Assembly: GCA_018398765.1 (NCBI GenBank)
Contig: JAHBMJ010000441.1
Location: forward strand, 1 to 37,544
From: Chromera velia
Taxonomy: Eukaryota; Sar; Chromeraceae
DNA length: 37,544 bases
Direction: 5' to 3'
The first letter of the stretch is position 1, and every line of letters begins with the position of its first letter. Below are positions 1-12,218 of this stretch, in pieces. Under the pieces are notes generated by a model, which searched no databases, was not told the DNA's origin, and saw nothing but the letters and a program-made list of their open reading frames with translations. The position numbers and the translations under genes are program-made.

Positions 1-1577
1 GGGGGGGGGGGGGGGGGGGGGTTAGCTTGACTCTTCCTCGCCCTCCTCCTGCCTGCCTCCCTGTGTCTGCGTGCGTGCGTGCGTGCGCGCATGCGTGCGT
101 TGGTGATGCCCCCGGAATGCGGTCTGTCTGGATTGATTCTATCGATTGGCTGACTGACTGAATGACTTCTTGAACTGAATGCTCGCTGTCCACAGAGGAA
201 GAAAGAGACGAGCGAGAGAGATCTGGTCGGAGAAATTTCAAGACATGAAGGAAGGAAGGAAGGAAGGAAAGAAAGAAAGAAAGCAAGGGGGTCCATGAAG
301 AGCAGGGCCGAGTGAGGAGGGGGGGGAATTTGCGAATCTAGAGAAGAGAAGGAGGAGACCCAAGAAGGCACAGTTGAGGAGACTCCGGAAAACAAAGGAA
401 GGAAACAAGAGACAGAACGACGAAAAGAAGGTTGCATGGATATGTTTAAAGGAAAGAAAAGCAAAAAGAAATCGCTAGCTGTGTGAAGAAGTGGGAGTTC
501 CCCCTCTCCACTCCTCTCGATCTTGGCCGAATTAAGCGTGCGACGTCATCTGAGAGGAGGGGAGAGAGAAGATTGGGGAGGTCAGAATGGAAACCAACAG
601 AAAGGGATAGCCCTTGGTGCCCTCCCTCCCTCAGTCTGTCTCTGTCTCTGTCTCTCTCGTCGTCCTGCAAGCAAGCAAACAAGCAAGTCCTCAAAGAAAG
701 CTGGTGCTTGCTGCATGGGTGAATTCTCCGGAAGGGAAGAAGGAAGGAAGTCCACACGGGATGGGATGGGAGGGGGGGCAGAAAGAAGAGGAGAGCTAGG
801 AGATTGCTGGGCAGCTCTTCTGGTTGGACGTACTGACTTTCCGGCAAGCGAATTCAACAGATAAGATAATAGAGACATATAATATGTGCATGGTTGCAAA
901 GTCGTTCATCGAGAAAAATAAAAAAGAAAGAAAGGAGACGGATGAGTTTGGAAGCTGGAGAGAGGAGAGGGTATTTATTGTCTTGTCTTGTCTTGTCTGT
1001 CGGACCGGCCGAACGAGAGGGTAGTCTGGTTCTTCTTCCCTCAGGCCGCACAGAGACAGACAGACTGTCATCCATGAATCCTTTCCTACCTGTGTCCCTT
1101 CTTGTGAATCCATCACGGAGAGCGCACAGAGGTAAGCACAGAGAAAGAGAGAGAGAGACAGAGATAGAGATAGAAGGAAGTGAGGCCGCTCATGAAAGGA
1201 CGAGCTGATAGATTTTCTGCCCGTCTGTCTGTCTACTCTACTCGTCTTTCTTCTTTGTTCTTCATTTGTGCGGACCTGAGTCAGGATGTCTGGATGAATG
1301 AGAAGGGCTTCTCGTGCAGGAGGAAAAATAGTCGACAGACAGGCAGAGGAAGGAAGGAAGGAAGGAAGGAAGGAAGGAATGAAAGAGGAGGGAAGGATTT
1401 TACTCGGGAAGTTTTTCTTACTTACGGTCTCTGCTCATTTGCCGCTTGTTTGTGTAGACTGGTTTAAGCTGCATGCATTGCTCTATGGCTTTTGTATGTA
1501 GGATTTCATGGTGAACGTTCTTCCTCCTCTCCCTGTTTTAAGTGTCCGCTTATCTGCCCCGCCTCTCTCTTTTTCTG

Positions 1578-1609
<32 letters not shown>

Positions 1610-3005
1610 TGCCACTTCTCTGTGCCAGTCGGATTTATCCACATGTGCAATTATGTGATGATTCATTCTGCTTCGATGAACAGAAGAGAAGAGAAGCATC
1701 GATGCATGATCTCTCTCTGTCCTTCTTTTTCTTCTTTCGCGTTCTTCTCCTTGTTTCACTTTGTTTTTCTCTGGATGAAGTGTCGTTCGAGTGCGTTTGA
1801 TGTTGTTTGGATTTGTGCTCTCTCTCTCTCTCGCTCATCCTTCCTTCCTTCTCTGCTTGCTGAAGTCCGTCCTTTCTTCTGTTGCACGCTTCATTTTCTT
1901 CATTCATCATTCATAATAAAGCTCCTTTCCCTTCTTTCTTTCCTCTCTGACCCTTTTTTTGTTTCCTTCTTTCTTTTCTTCCTTTTCCTGTATCCCTCTT
2001 TCTTCTTTGCTTTCTGTTCCTCCTCCTGCTTCTTTCCTATCTTCTTTCCGTTCGTTGGTTCTTTCTATTTTTCTTTCTTTCCCTCTTTTTTTCTCTTCCC
2101 TTCTTTCGTTCCATCACACGGCAGGTCTGACAGACAGTTGAAGGACGACAAGTAAACGTGGGGGGGCTGCAGAGGTGGGGGGGAGGGGGGGGGGAGGTGA
2201 AGGGCGGGTGCGGCCACTGAGCGCCGCGAGCGGGTGGGGGGCCGATTTTCTCTGCAGTATTTCTTGTTTGAAAAATGCATTCGTCCTTCAGTCACTTCAT
2301 TCTCACTGTCCGTTTGGCTTGCTCTCCATATCCTCTTCATATCCTGCTTTCCATGCCATCCTCCTGCCTTCCTTCCTAGCTTGCTTGCTTGCTTGCTTCG
2401 ATGGTCCGGTTCTTCATAAATCTGTCGAGTGCGTGTGTTCTTCATATGAAGGTGAGAGAGGAGGGTCTGGACTGTTCCCTTTCTTCTATCACTGGCTGCG
2501 TGTGCTCATCTGTTTCATTGTCGTGCACTCTTTTTTGTGATCCTTCTCTCCTCTCTCTGTCTCCTACTTGCCGGCTTTCTTCCTTTCTTTGTGCGTTCGT
2601 TCGTTCGTCGAATTGTTTTTCCTCTTTCTTTTCGTAGAGAAGAGAAGGAGTGACCTTACTTTCCCTCATGTTTGATGTATGTGTGTACTTTCTCGTTTTG
2701 ACTCTTCATTTCTCTCTTTCCTTCTTTCCTTGTTTCTCTTCTATGTTTTTCGTTCGCTTCCTTCTCCCTCCCTTTCTTCCTTGCTTCCCTTCCCCCTCCT
2801 CTCTTTCTTTCTTTCTTTCTTTCTGTCTTTGTTTCTCGTCTTTGTTTATTTTTTTCTTTCTTTCTTTCTTTCTTTCTTTCTTTTCTTTCTTTCTTTCTTT
2901 CTTTCTTTCCTTCTTTCTTTCTTTCTTTCTTTTCTTTCTTTCTTTCTTTCTTTCTTTCTTTGTTTCTTTCTTTTCTTTCTTTCTGTCTGTCTGTCTTTCT
3001 TTCTT

Positions 3006-3048
<43 letters not shown>

Positions 3049-4243
3049 CGTGGAGTGAGGGGAAAGAGAAGGCCCCCTTCCATTCGCGGGGGGGCTCCTT
3101 CCTTCTTTCTCTCTCCCCCTTCCTCTCTCTCTGTCTTTGTCCCTCCTTTTGCTCACCCACTCACTTCCTGTGTTTGTCCAATGCCTTCCAACATTTCGAT
3201 TATCGACTTGTGAATTATCCTGCCTGGCTGGCTGGCTGCGTGCATTTTGTATTGCCGAACGATCGATGCATCGTCTCTGAAACCCACTCAGGCGGAATGA
3301 AGGTCGGACGTTGAGGCTTTGCTGTGCAGCAGGATTTGCCTCTATGTCGTGTGTACGTACCTCTTTTTTTTTTCGAGGGCGCTGCTTGAATGAAGGAATG
3401 AATGAGCTCCGGCCGTTAGACGAAACAAAGAGTTCGTTGGTGGACACAGTTAAGCGTCCTTAGAGACCATATCGAAATCGGTTCACGAACAAGAAGAAGG
3501 AACGAACAGTCATGGGGATGCGTCAAGACGCAGACGGAGAAGAAATAGAAAGGGAAAATGGGGCTTTGGAATGAAGTGACATTTTTTTCGATTGAGCAAG
3601 ACAGACCGTGCCAACGACAAAACGGTCTTACAGGTGGCCGGGTCTGCAGGCAGGCAGGCAGGCAGGATGGGTGTCTTCCCTTCCAACAAATCCATCCGTG
3701 CATCGATCGAGACTTTCTTTCCCTTCTCCCGCACTGTCTACCTCTATAGGTGGTGAAGACATCAAAAGAGCCTGCCTGCCTGCCTCTCAGACTGATCACG
3801 CACAAAAAGGAAAAGAGTGAATGAATGTGCAGAAGGAAACGATCGAGACTTTCCACTCCACATCAACAACTTTCCATATCTACAGCTGCTTGCATGGCTT
3901 TGTTTGTTTGTTTGTTTATCTCGGTCTGACAGAAAGAGGGTCCAACGGAATCGATCGGCGATCTTCCCTTCCCTCTCCTTCCTTTTCTTTCTGCATGCAA
4001 GTCTTTCCACCCAGCTATTAATACCTGCGTGATGCTGCAAGGTTGAAGTACACCACCGATCGACCGTGTTCATCTAGACTGGATGGATGGACTGCATGCA
4101 TGCATGCAGAGGAGCGATCGGGAAGAATTGCATGGAAAGAAAGCTGAGTGAACGTTTGCTTTCCTGGCGTATCGGTGTATCTGCTTATTCAACTACCTTT
4201 TGCGTATGGTGCCGAATGAAACGGTCTTTCCCGCCTCTTACTA
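1..4243. repeat. Microsatellite-rich region without a supported gene
   Basis: Starts with 21 G, probably a contig edge like the gap at 19971. Contains GGAA runs (247-290, 1345-1380), TTGTC pentamers (976-1000), TTTC runs (1575-1612), a G-rich patch (2160-2240) and a large (TTTC)n-(TC)n tract at 2806-3046. GCAG and CATG tetramers occur at 3645-3665, 3770-3782 and 4095-4107. Frames over these are all low-complexity S/F/K/R text. No splice-supported exon was found on either strand. Confidence 0.75.
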
Positions 4244-4600
4244 TTGAGTGGTGTTGGCTCTGCCTGTTCAGTGACGAGAGACATTCATAGAGACTTACAT
4301 GCAGAGGCAGAGGTCGACGAAAGAACTGTTGTCACGTCACTTGACATGATGGACATCACACACGTACCTGTTGACCTGTGTGACACCAAAAAGTGGTGTC
4401 CACAGCATCACGTAACGGATTCACGTTCTTTTCGATTTCGTACGTTCTCGGAGCATACCAATGAGTTGATCAGAAGATTCCATGCAAAAAAAAAACTCGG
4501 TGTAGTCCACACAAAAAAATGGCTAGAAAAATTGGTATACTCGATCTGCAAAAAGTATTTGAAAAGTTGTCAGAAATCGAATAGTCTGAATAGATTATAG
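4244..4600 (+). CDS. Unrecognised 118-residue open frame, doubtful
   Basis: The one frame in the left part of the window that is not low-complexity. It has HVPVDLCDTKKWCPQHHVTD, then a basic stretch (FHAKKKLGVVHTKKWLEKLV, ICKKYLKSCQKS). No family is recognised. It could be a 3' exon of an unseen gene, a remnant, or chance. A perfect 7-bp hairpin (GACACCA/TGGTGTC, 4382-4400) lies inside it. No neighbour supports it. Confidence 0.15.
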   Translation: MSGVGSACSVTRDIHRDLHAEAEVDERTVVTSLDMMDITHVPVDLCDTKKWCPQHHVTDSRSFRFRTFSEHTNELIRRFHAKKKLGVVHTKKWLEKLVYSICKKYLKSCQKSNSLNRL

Positions 4601-5346
4601 AGAATGAAATTTTTAAAAAAGTGATACAGAAGCTAGTATTATGATGGTAGAAAAATGATAGAAACTCCTAGGAGAAGATTTATGTTCCGAATGTTCCCCG
4701 GGACCCCGTCGGCGCCGTCGCCCGTCGCCTAGTCATGAAACCTCAAATCAAGCGCTAGATCAAGCGCTGTATGTGTTCTTTTTTCCTTACACTAGATGTA
4801 AAGATCTGAAACAAACCATAAATTAACCGGCTCACTAGCTTAGACGGCGAGTCTCTTATAGTTTGTTTCTATGTATATGAAATTATATATTTTTTAATAA
4901 TATCAATATATATAATTTGAATAAAACATAGAATAAACCAACATTACTGCAGACTTGCAGTGAATACTTGTACTAATGTAAAAGAGTTGCATGTTCAGTA
5001 ATTAAGTTCTTAATTTACTTGTTGCAATAAGTATACACACTAGAGTACTACTACACACTGCATGTAAAAGTATTATTTAAAAAATAGAACGTTAGAGGAT
5101 TCATGTATGCGGTACCATATGTGATTGAATACTGGTATTTTAGAGCCTGGCCCTAGGCCTAGCCCAACCGGGTTAATGGTGAAAGTCAATGATAATCATG
5201 AGTATCTCTTTAAATTTATATGCAATCATTCAAAAATTGAACTTCTTGTCTTATGCAGCAAAGTTTACACTGTTTGTGCTCAAAGAAATTTGCTTTAATT
5301 CTTTTCTCTTATTGTGTTGCTGACTCTTCCTAACTGCATCATATGC
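4601..5346. other. AT-rich intergenic island past the 3' end of the large gene
   Basis: Markedly richer in A and T than the genes, with TATATAT stretches at 4873-4920 but a GC-rich patch at 4697-4730. ATCAAGCGCT occurs twice in tandem (4746-4768). No gene, RNA or inverted-repeat ends were recognised. It would contain the 3' UTR of the large gene. Confidence 0.5.
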
Positions 5347-5767
5347 TTAAGAAGTCTGCTCTTCCTCCTCCCCTCCTTCTTCATTATTGTCTCCCTCACT
5401 CTTTTCTCCCGGTTTGTCCCCCGTTCCCTCCTTAACGGCCTCGTAGTGGCCGGGCGGGGAGTCGCCCTCGTCCTTTTCTGCTGGGGCCTCCTCCCCTGCA
5501 GGGCCTGTCTCGACCTCCTCGATCTTCGGAGGAGGCTTGCACTTATTCAAGTATCCGGAGTCCGCACGGCCCATGTCAACTCCCAGAGCCAGGTTGTAAG
5601 GAGTGCACGGGAATCCTGTGGCAAAGTTTACCACAGTCTGCTGTGCCCCGTCTGCATTGTCTGGACGCATCGCAACTGCCACCGTGGCTCCCTTCTCTGA
5701 CCCGTACAGGTCGATCAGTTTGTCCGAGACCAAGTAGTTGTCTCCCGAGAAGTACACACCCAGACCG
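5347..5767 (-). CDS. Exon 44: half LamG-like domain and acidic C-terminus
   Basis: The last exon starts GLGVYFSGDNYLVSDKLIDL and continues GATVAVAMRPDNADGAQQTV and VNFATGFPC, the opening strands of a LamG-like domain, but stops before the closing strands. About 60 residues of acidic, P/G/E-rich tail follow (EEVETGPAGEEAPAEKDEG to EEGGEEEEQTS) and then TAA at 5347. There is no membrane helix or GPI signal at the end. A loose AATAAG lies just past the stop as a possible poly(A) signal. Confidence 0.85.
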
Positions 5768-7129
5768 CTGCATGAATGTGAGCAGGCAGGCAGGCAGGCA
5801 CATGTGTGAACGAACGTTCTTCCTTCATCCACACTAAAGGAAAGGATGTTAACGGCACGTGAGGATGTCAACGGTGTTGCTTGGATGGAGTGAGAGAAAC
5901 ATACAGACGACAGAGAAATAGGGACAGAGGAAACGAAAAGAGAGAGCAATGCAACTAAGGTTCTTAGCACCTGAAAGAAACACACCCAGTGCGTTTCTTT
6001 GTGAACCCTTCCTTCAATGTTGTGACAATCTCAAGGCACATTTAAGCAAAAGGCTCCAATGAGAGGAAGCACAAAAGGAAACGCATAGACTTTTTCTCTT
6101 TTACTGACTTTTGAAAAACCGGTCTTCTCTCTGCAGTGCTTTGGCTGAGAGAGCCCACGAGGGCATCTGCAGGGAATCCGGCAGCGCCCGGGAGAACGCT
6201 CTTCCACTCTTGGACCTTTCCTTCCGACTCCAAAACATACGAGTCGTGTGCAACGAAGAGTGTCGTGAGGCCTTTCTTCAACTCTGCACTCAGGCTCTCG
6301 AGCAGTCTGTCTGCCGGCATGTCGTGCATTGAGTGGGTCGCTCGGACGAAATCCTCCAAGTCGCTCAGCTCCCTCACTCCCCCCTCGGCCTCTTGCCGCA
6401 ATTGGCGGTTCCATGTCGCGATGAACCAGACCAGACCTGCAACCAACCAACCATACATTTACTTTCTGTATACACACATACATACATACATACATACATA
6501 CCAACCATACATACATACATGCGAAAAAGAATTCTGTATGAAAGTAAATCCATGTCGCGATGAACCAGACCAGACCTGCAACCAACCAACCAATTCATCA
6601 ATTAATTAATCAATCAGTCAATGAACAAAAATCTGAAGAGTGAAGAATATAAGTCGGTGTTGCGCCGGAGTAGAGTTAGAGTTGGAAAAAACGAACTTCT
6701 CTGCTGCCAGAATTGACGAATTTAGCTGACAAAGTGTTGAACTCAGCAATGGCAGAAGAGAGTGCAGAGGCTCGCAAAAAGAGAATCTCCCGGCGAAGAA
6801 AGAAATGCGTTGAACAATCCTGACTAGTAGAGGGCAACAGAAAGCTGGTCCGCGGGCTGAACCCCCCACTGACTGACTGACCCTTGAAGCATGTGCCGAA
6901 GTTTGCCGCGCTCGGGGACATATGGTTGCCCGGTGTGTTGGTTGTGTCCTGGTTGTCTTGCCAGTGATCATCGACCCCGACCCGGCACCCAACGTCCATC
7001 GGCGCCTCTTTGCCGTTCTGTGCCTTGTAGGCGAACCAGCTGCAGATACATAATCCATTCATGCATTCATGCAGCCATTCGTTCAGAAGAGTAGGCCACT
7101 CACTTCTTTTTCTCTTCATTGATTGTTTT

Positions 7130-7164
<35 letters not shown>

Positions 7165-7594
7165 ACATTTGTCCTGACGTCAGTCACACCGCATGTCGAC
7201 TTTCGTCCTGCTACCTGCCGTCTGTCTCTGCATGGCTTGCTTGAATGAGAGAGAAAAGACCCTGCGGGGAACAGAGCAAAACAGGAAGGGACAAAGCCGC
7301 AGCCATGCATGTACATCGATGATCCCATCAACTGACTGACCGATCGTCGAATCTGGAGACCCTCGTGTGTCCCATATTGTCGTTTGTGACCCAGTTGAAC
7401 GGGTCGGGGTCTTCCTGGAGTTTCTCTGCCCCCTTGTACAACGACATGATCGCGCCCCCGTCCGGCTGGGGGTAGGGCTTGAAGGCCGACACAAACATCT
7501 CTGTCCCCGCCATCTCGCCGCTCTTGACGATGTCCGGGTAGGACACAGAAGCCCATCCCGGGGCAGCAGAGACTCCGAATCTTCCCTCGCCTGC

Positions 7595-7630
<36 letters not shown>

Positions 7631-10600
7631 GTTTTTGAAGATCGAGTGTGTATCAAGCTAGAAAATGATTCGAAACTATATGCATATCAAGCCTCTCATT
7701 GGAGAAAGACTATGGACAGACTCGACGGCACCATGCAGGCATTCGAGAAAGGATTGGAAGGAGAAGAAGACAGCTAGGGGGATTGCTACAGGCCGGTGTA
7801 AGCACAACCCCCCCCCCCCCCCCCCCCCCCCCCCCTACCTCCACAGCTAACGAGAGGGGTCCAGTGGCCGTCCCTGCAGACGACCTGGCCAGAGGGAGGA
7901 CGCTCGTCAGCGTGGCCGCTCACCTTCCGGGCACATGTGACAGAGAGCTTTGAGCCCGGCAAGCCAAGAATGGGATTAGTAGACGGTTTGTACGCGAATC
8001 GGTCCTTCCAAGGAGGGCACATGCGCTCGCAACCGAGACGGACCTCCGACCAGACGACCGTCGACTTAGCAGGATCGTAAATGCATTGCATGGCTTGGAC
8101 AGCAAGACCCTTTGAAGAAACATACCTGCATGGATGCAGGGAAGGAAATTCAGAGGGGAAGGGAAGTGGAGAGGGAGGTACCGGTCAGACAGAAGAGAAG
8201 AACTCCATCAGAGAGCTAGGGCATCTTGTTTCGAAAAAGAGAAAACAAATGCTTTTGACAGAAATTGTCGCAGAAAACAAAGGTAGATGGACAGAGAAAG
8301 ATAAAAGATTAGACAGTCTGTTTTCAAGCAGATGAGAAAACTCCAAAAATGAATGAAATTGTTTGGTTCCGATTCGTTCAATTAGGGGTCTTTCTCGACA
8401 GAGTTTGTCTCAGGGTCTAACAAGAAATGAATGGGTTCTCATGGAGGAAGTATACTCATCGACACAAAACAAAAACTGGACATACGGCAAAGAAAGAGAA
8501 TGAGCCAGATGCAGCTAGGTGGGTATGTGAAAAATCTAGATAACTAACTTGACTGTATGAGGTCCGTCAGGGTTGCTCGTCTCTTCTCCTTCATCTAGAG
8601 CCTTTTGGTCTCTGCAGGAAACTTCCAACACCGCAACCGGGACTCTGCTCTGGGGTTTTGAGTTGGCAGGAATGCCAATGACCGTCTTGTAGACGTGCCC
8701 AGGTTTGAGGAAAGGCATTCCACATTGTTCTGGATCCGGGATGAATTTTCCCTCTGGCACCGTGACCACTTTGGGCACCTGTTGGGGTTTTTCTTTGACG
8801 AGAAGGCCCTTCTCAACGGAGGTGGGGTTCTTGTGGTTGGGGTCTGGGACTAAGTGGGTCTTGATGGCGTACTTCTCTCCAACCTCTATGCGGTCATCAC
8901 TGAGGGTGAGGACTCGTGTTTCCTCGCTCCACCTCTCCTGTAATTATTCAGTGGAAGGAGAAAGGACATTTAAAGAAGGAGGAAAAAGCAAAGTCAAAGG
9001 AGAGTATGTACGAAGAAAATAAAAGGAAGCAAACTGACAGCACCTTGGCAGATATGCTTCCCCCCCACGAAAAACAGAGGCAACTCCCTCCCACCTCCAT
9101 CTTTCTGTGTCCGGATTCTCTTCTCTTCTCTTCTCTTGTCTTCTCTTCTCTTGTCTTGTCTTGTCCTGTCGTCTCTTCTCTTGTCTTGTCTTGTCCTGTC
9201 GTCTCTTCTCTTGTCTTGTCTTGTCTTGTCTTGTCCTGTCCTGTCGTCTCTTCTCTTGTCTTGTCTTTTCCTGTCGTCTCTTCTCTTTTCTTGTCTTGTC
9301 TTATCTTGTGTTGACTGACCTGCTTAGGGTTGAAGGGCTCTCCCCCTGGTGGTCTCATCTCGGACTTAGCGTTTGGCTTCGGCATGAACCCGTCTGGAAT
9401 TCTCACGTTGGCGATTCCCTGTGCGTTGATGAGGATCAGTCTCTCGTTGGCTGAAAGACCGCACAGCGGGGAGGGACCGGATTTCGGAACTTTTTCGATT
9501 GCCAGATCGAGAGCGTATTTTGTGTCAGGAGTGAGCTGTTCCGAGATGACCACAATGTATCGGGTTTGCGCGTTGAAACTGGCAGCGGGACAGAGGGGGA
9601 TGCTGAAAGTCTCCTTTTCTCCAAGGTTGGTAAATTTCATTTCGGAACGGTCCTTCGGTTGTTTCCCCTTCGGGAGAGGTCCGAAAGTAATCTGCGCTCC
9701 TGGTGCCCCGTTTGCGAGTTTTTGTGCGTGTCCCTCAAGGGACACATACTCAGGCAGCTTCTTGGACGTGAACGGCATCGATGCTGCCATAGACTTCCCT
9801 GTGACTGCGTAGAGGTGTTTTGCCTCTGCATCCGCAATCGCGGAAGCCAAAACTTTTGCCTCGGCCAGATCGTGTTTGGCATTTCTGAGTCTCGCCTCTG
9901 CTTGGCTGAGACCTGCACGCGCATTCTTGACCCTTTCCTCAGCTGCCTTGATTCTATCGGGGTCTCCGCTCTTAAGGGCCTCCTCAAGTTCCTTCATGGC
10001 TGCGTCCAGCTCCTCTGAGGCCTTGCCGAAAGCTGCCTCTGCACTCTCGACCTCCTTGGCAAGCTTTCGAAGCTGCGCCTTGTAGGTCAACAGCGTCGTT
10101 CCGAGAATCTCAGCCTTGTACAGTGCCCCCTCGGTGACCTCCTTGTTGATTTGAGTCACAGCACCGTCCTTGGGGTCCACCTTCACCTGAAAGGAGGAAC
10201 GGAAGAGAGAAGAGGAGAAGACCCATTGATCTTTCGAAAAGCTCATGCACTCTTCAGTTTTGTACCTGGAATGAATAAGGAAACAGAAGGACGAAGTGAA
10301 GAAGGGGAAGAGAAAAAAAAAGAGACGAGTCGAGAGAGGAAAAAGGCGACGCTGCGAAAGCGCAAACAGCAATTGAGTCGTCCCGCACTCTGTGAAGTCA
10401 CAACAAAATAGTCAGGAAGAAAGGCACACTCTTCAGAATAGTGATTATGTTTCTCATAATTAAAGCACTATCTATCGTTGCACTGGGCCTACGGAGGGAC
10501 GGACAATAGAGTCGTCTGTGAGGTCCACATGGATGGACTTCGAGCCCTCGTCTGGCGATGTGGCATCGAAGGAGGTGTTCATCATCGGATGCCATTTGGG

Positions 10601-12185
10601 AGGGGCATCAATGGGCATCAGAGTAACGTGGTTCTCCTTCGCGGTTCCCTCAGCATTCACCGTCACGCGCTCTTCAGAAAGGGCGCCGTCGACGTTCAGA
10701 AGCACAGACACCTGATTGGACCAGAGAGAGAAGTGAGGGGATGGCATGGAGGGAGAACCAAATTGTTGTTCTGTATTATTAAGACGGCAAGAGAGCTTTG
10801 TTGCCGACATGAGAAAGAAAGAGACATCAATTTAGGAGACAGTGAGTGAGTCAGTGAGGGAGTCAGTGAGTGAGTGAGTAAGTGAAGGAGTGAGTGAAGG
10901 AGTGAGTGGGTGAGTAAGTGAGTGAGTGAGTGAGTGAGTGAGTGAGTGATAATGCTGCGGGGAAAATCTAGAGCCCCGCTCTCCTTCTCTCTCACCCACC
11001 TTGACAAGGAACGCGTCCAGGTTGTGTTGGGCCTCCTCGAGGTCCTCATCTGCACCCTTCACCTTGTTCCGCGCTGCTCTGAGGGCGTGGGCTGCCGCCT
11101 TGCACCTTGCCTTGTCTCCCGACTCGACGGCCTGCTTCATCTCCGTCTCTGCCCTTGCGAGGCCCTCCTCTGCCTCCTTGATTGCATCCATGGCTCCGTC
11201 CACCTCCGCAGTCAGACGTGTGATCATCTCCTTTGCAAGCACCTGGAGACACACACGCACATAGAAGTCAGTCAACGTGGTTTGGAAGAAGTGCGTGGAC
11301 ACTTCAAAGGCGCTCAGCGGTTTGTTGGGAAGAAGGAAGAAAGTTTGTCGGAGTTGCGAAAAACGAAACGGCAAAGCCAGGTTGTGTCATTAAGCTCGGT
11401 ATGTCCCGTACCTCGAGCAAGCACGCCTGTATTGAGTCTGAAGAGTCTAACATCATACGCAAACAGAACCCCCCATGCACGGACAAACTAGGAAGAACAG
11501 ACCCACCCACCCACCCACCTCTGCATGTCCCGGGATTCTTGCCTCGACGTACGACGCTCCTGAGGGCACGGCAGTGAATTTGAGGGTGACAGAGCGTCCA
11601 GATTCGTTCCAGAGGAAAAATGCGTCTGAGCTCATGTCCAGTTTCTGGGGGGTGTCTGCACCTTCACTGTCGGTCATCTCGACCTCTGCCTGGGCCTTTT
11701 GCTCCTTCGAGGTTGATGGTTTCCATGTGTCTGGCGCGTCTGCTGCAGAGAAGGTCTCTGCCTTCTGGATAGATCCCTTCTTCTCGACCTGCATCATGTA
11801 GCATTAATTCATTTTCATTTTGATCTTCGCGTTGATTTCGCTCATACCAGATCGAAGGAAAAGCAGCAGTCATTGTGCTCTTTGCCTTCGGACAAATATT
11901 TCTTCAGAGGCTTCTTTCTTGCTCATTTACGGACGGATAGGCAGAGAAACTAAAACAAAGCAGTACAAAGCTTGACCAACCCCTCACTTTTGTTTTTTGC
12001 AATGAATGGTGGGGGGTTGGTAAATGCATACGCTTCTTTGTTCTGCAACAATTTGATCGAGGCCGAAGAAGAGGAGGAACACTGATTCGTCGTTGCAAGG
12101 TCGTTGAGTACCCAATCTCCCTCCGTTGGAATTGGTTGAAAGTAATCCTAGATATGACAGGTACAGGAAGGAAGGGAGCGAGGAA

Positions 12186-12218
<33 letters not shown>

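Noticed and set aside
1508-3447. Long open frames on both strands, rich in S, F, K, R and E
   Set aside because: They are read-through of TTTC, GAAG and TC microsatellites; no splice signals or complex protein text.
4382-4400. Hairpin GACACCA/TGGTGTC as a histone-type 3' end or terminator
   Set aside because: Stem and loop do not match the histone stem-loop and no gene ends there.
4601-5346. AT-rich island as an organelle DNA insertion
   Set aside because: No organelle gene, tRNA or rRNA fragment was recognised, so base composition alone is not enough.
6031-6585. Continuous minus-strand frame through the duplicated acceptor
   Set aside because: It is shifted relative to exon 43 and runs through a CATA repeat; the downstream acceptor keeps the LamG-like text and the phase.
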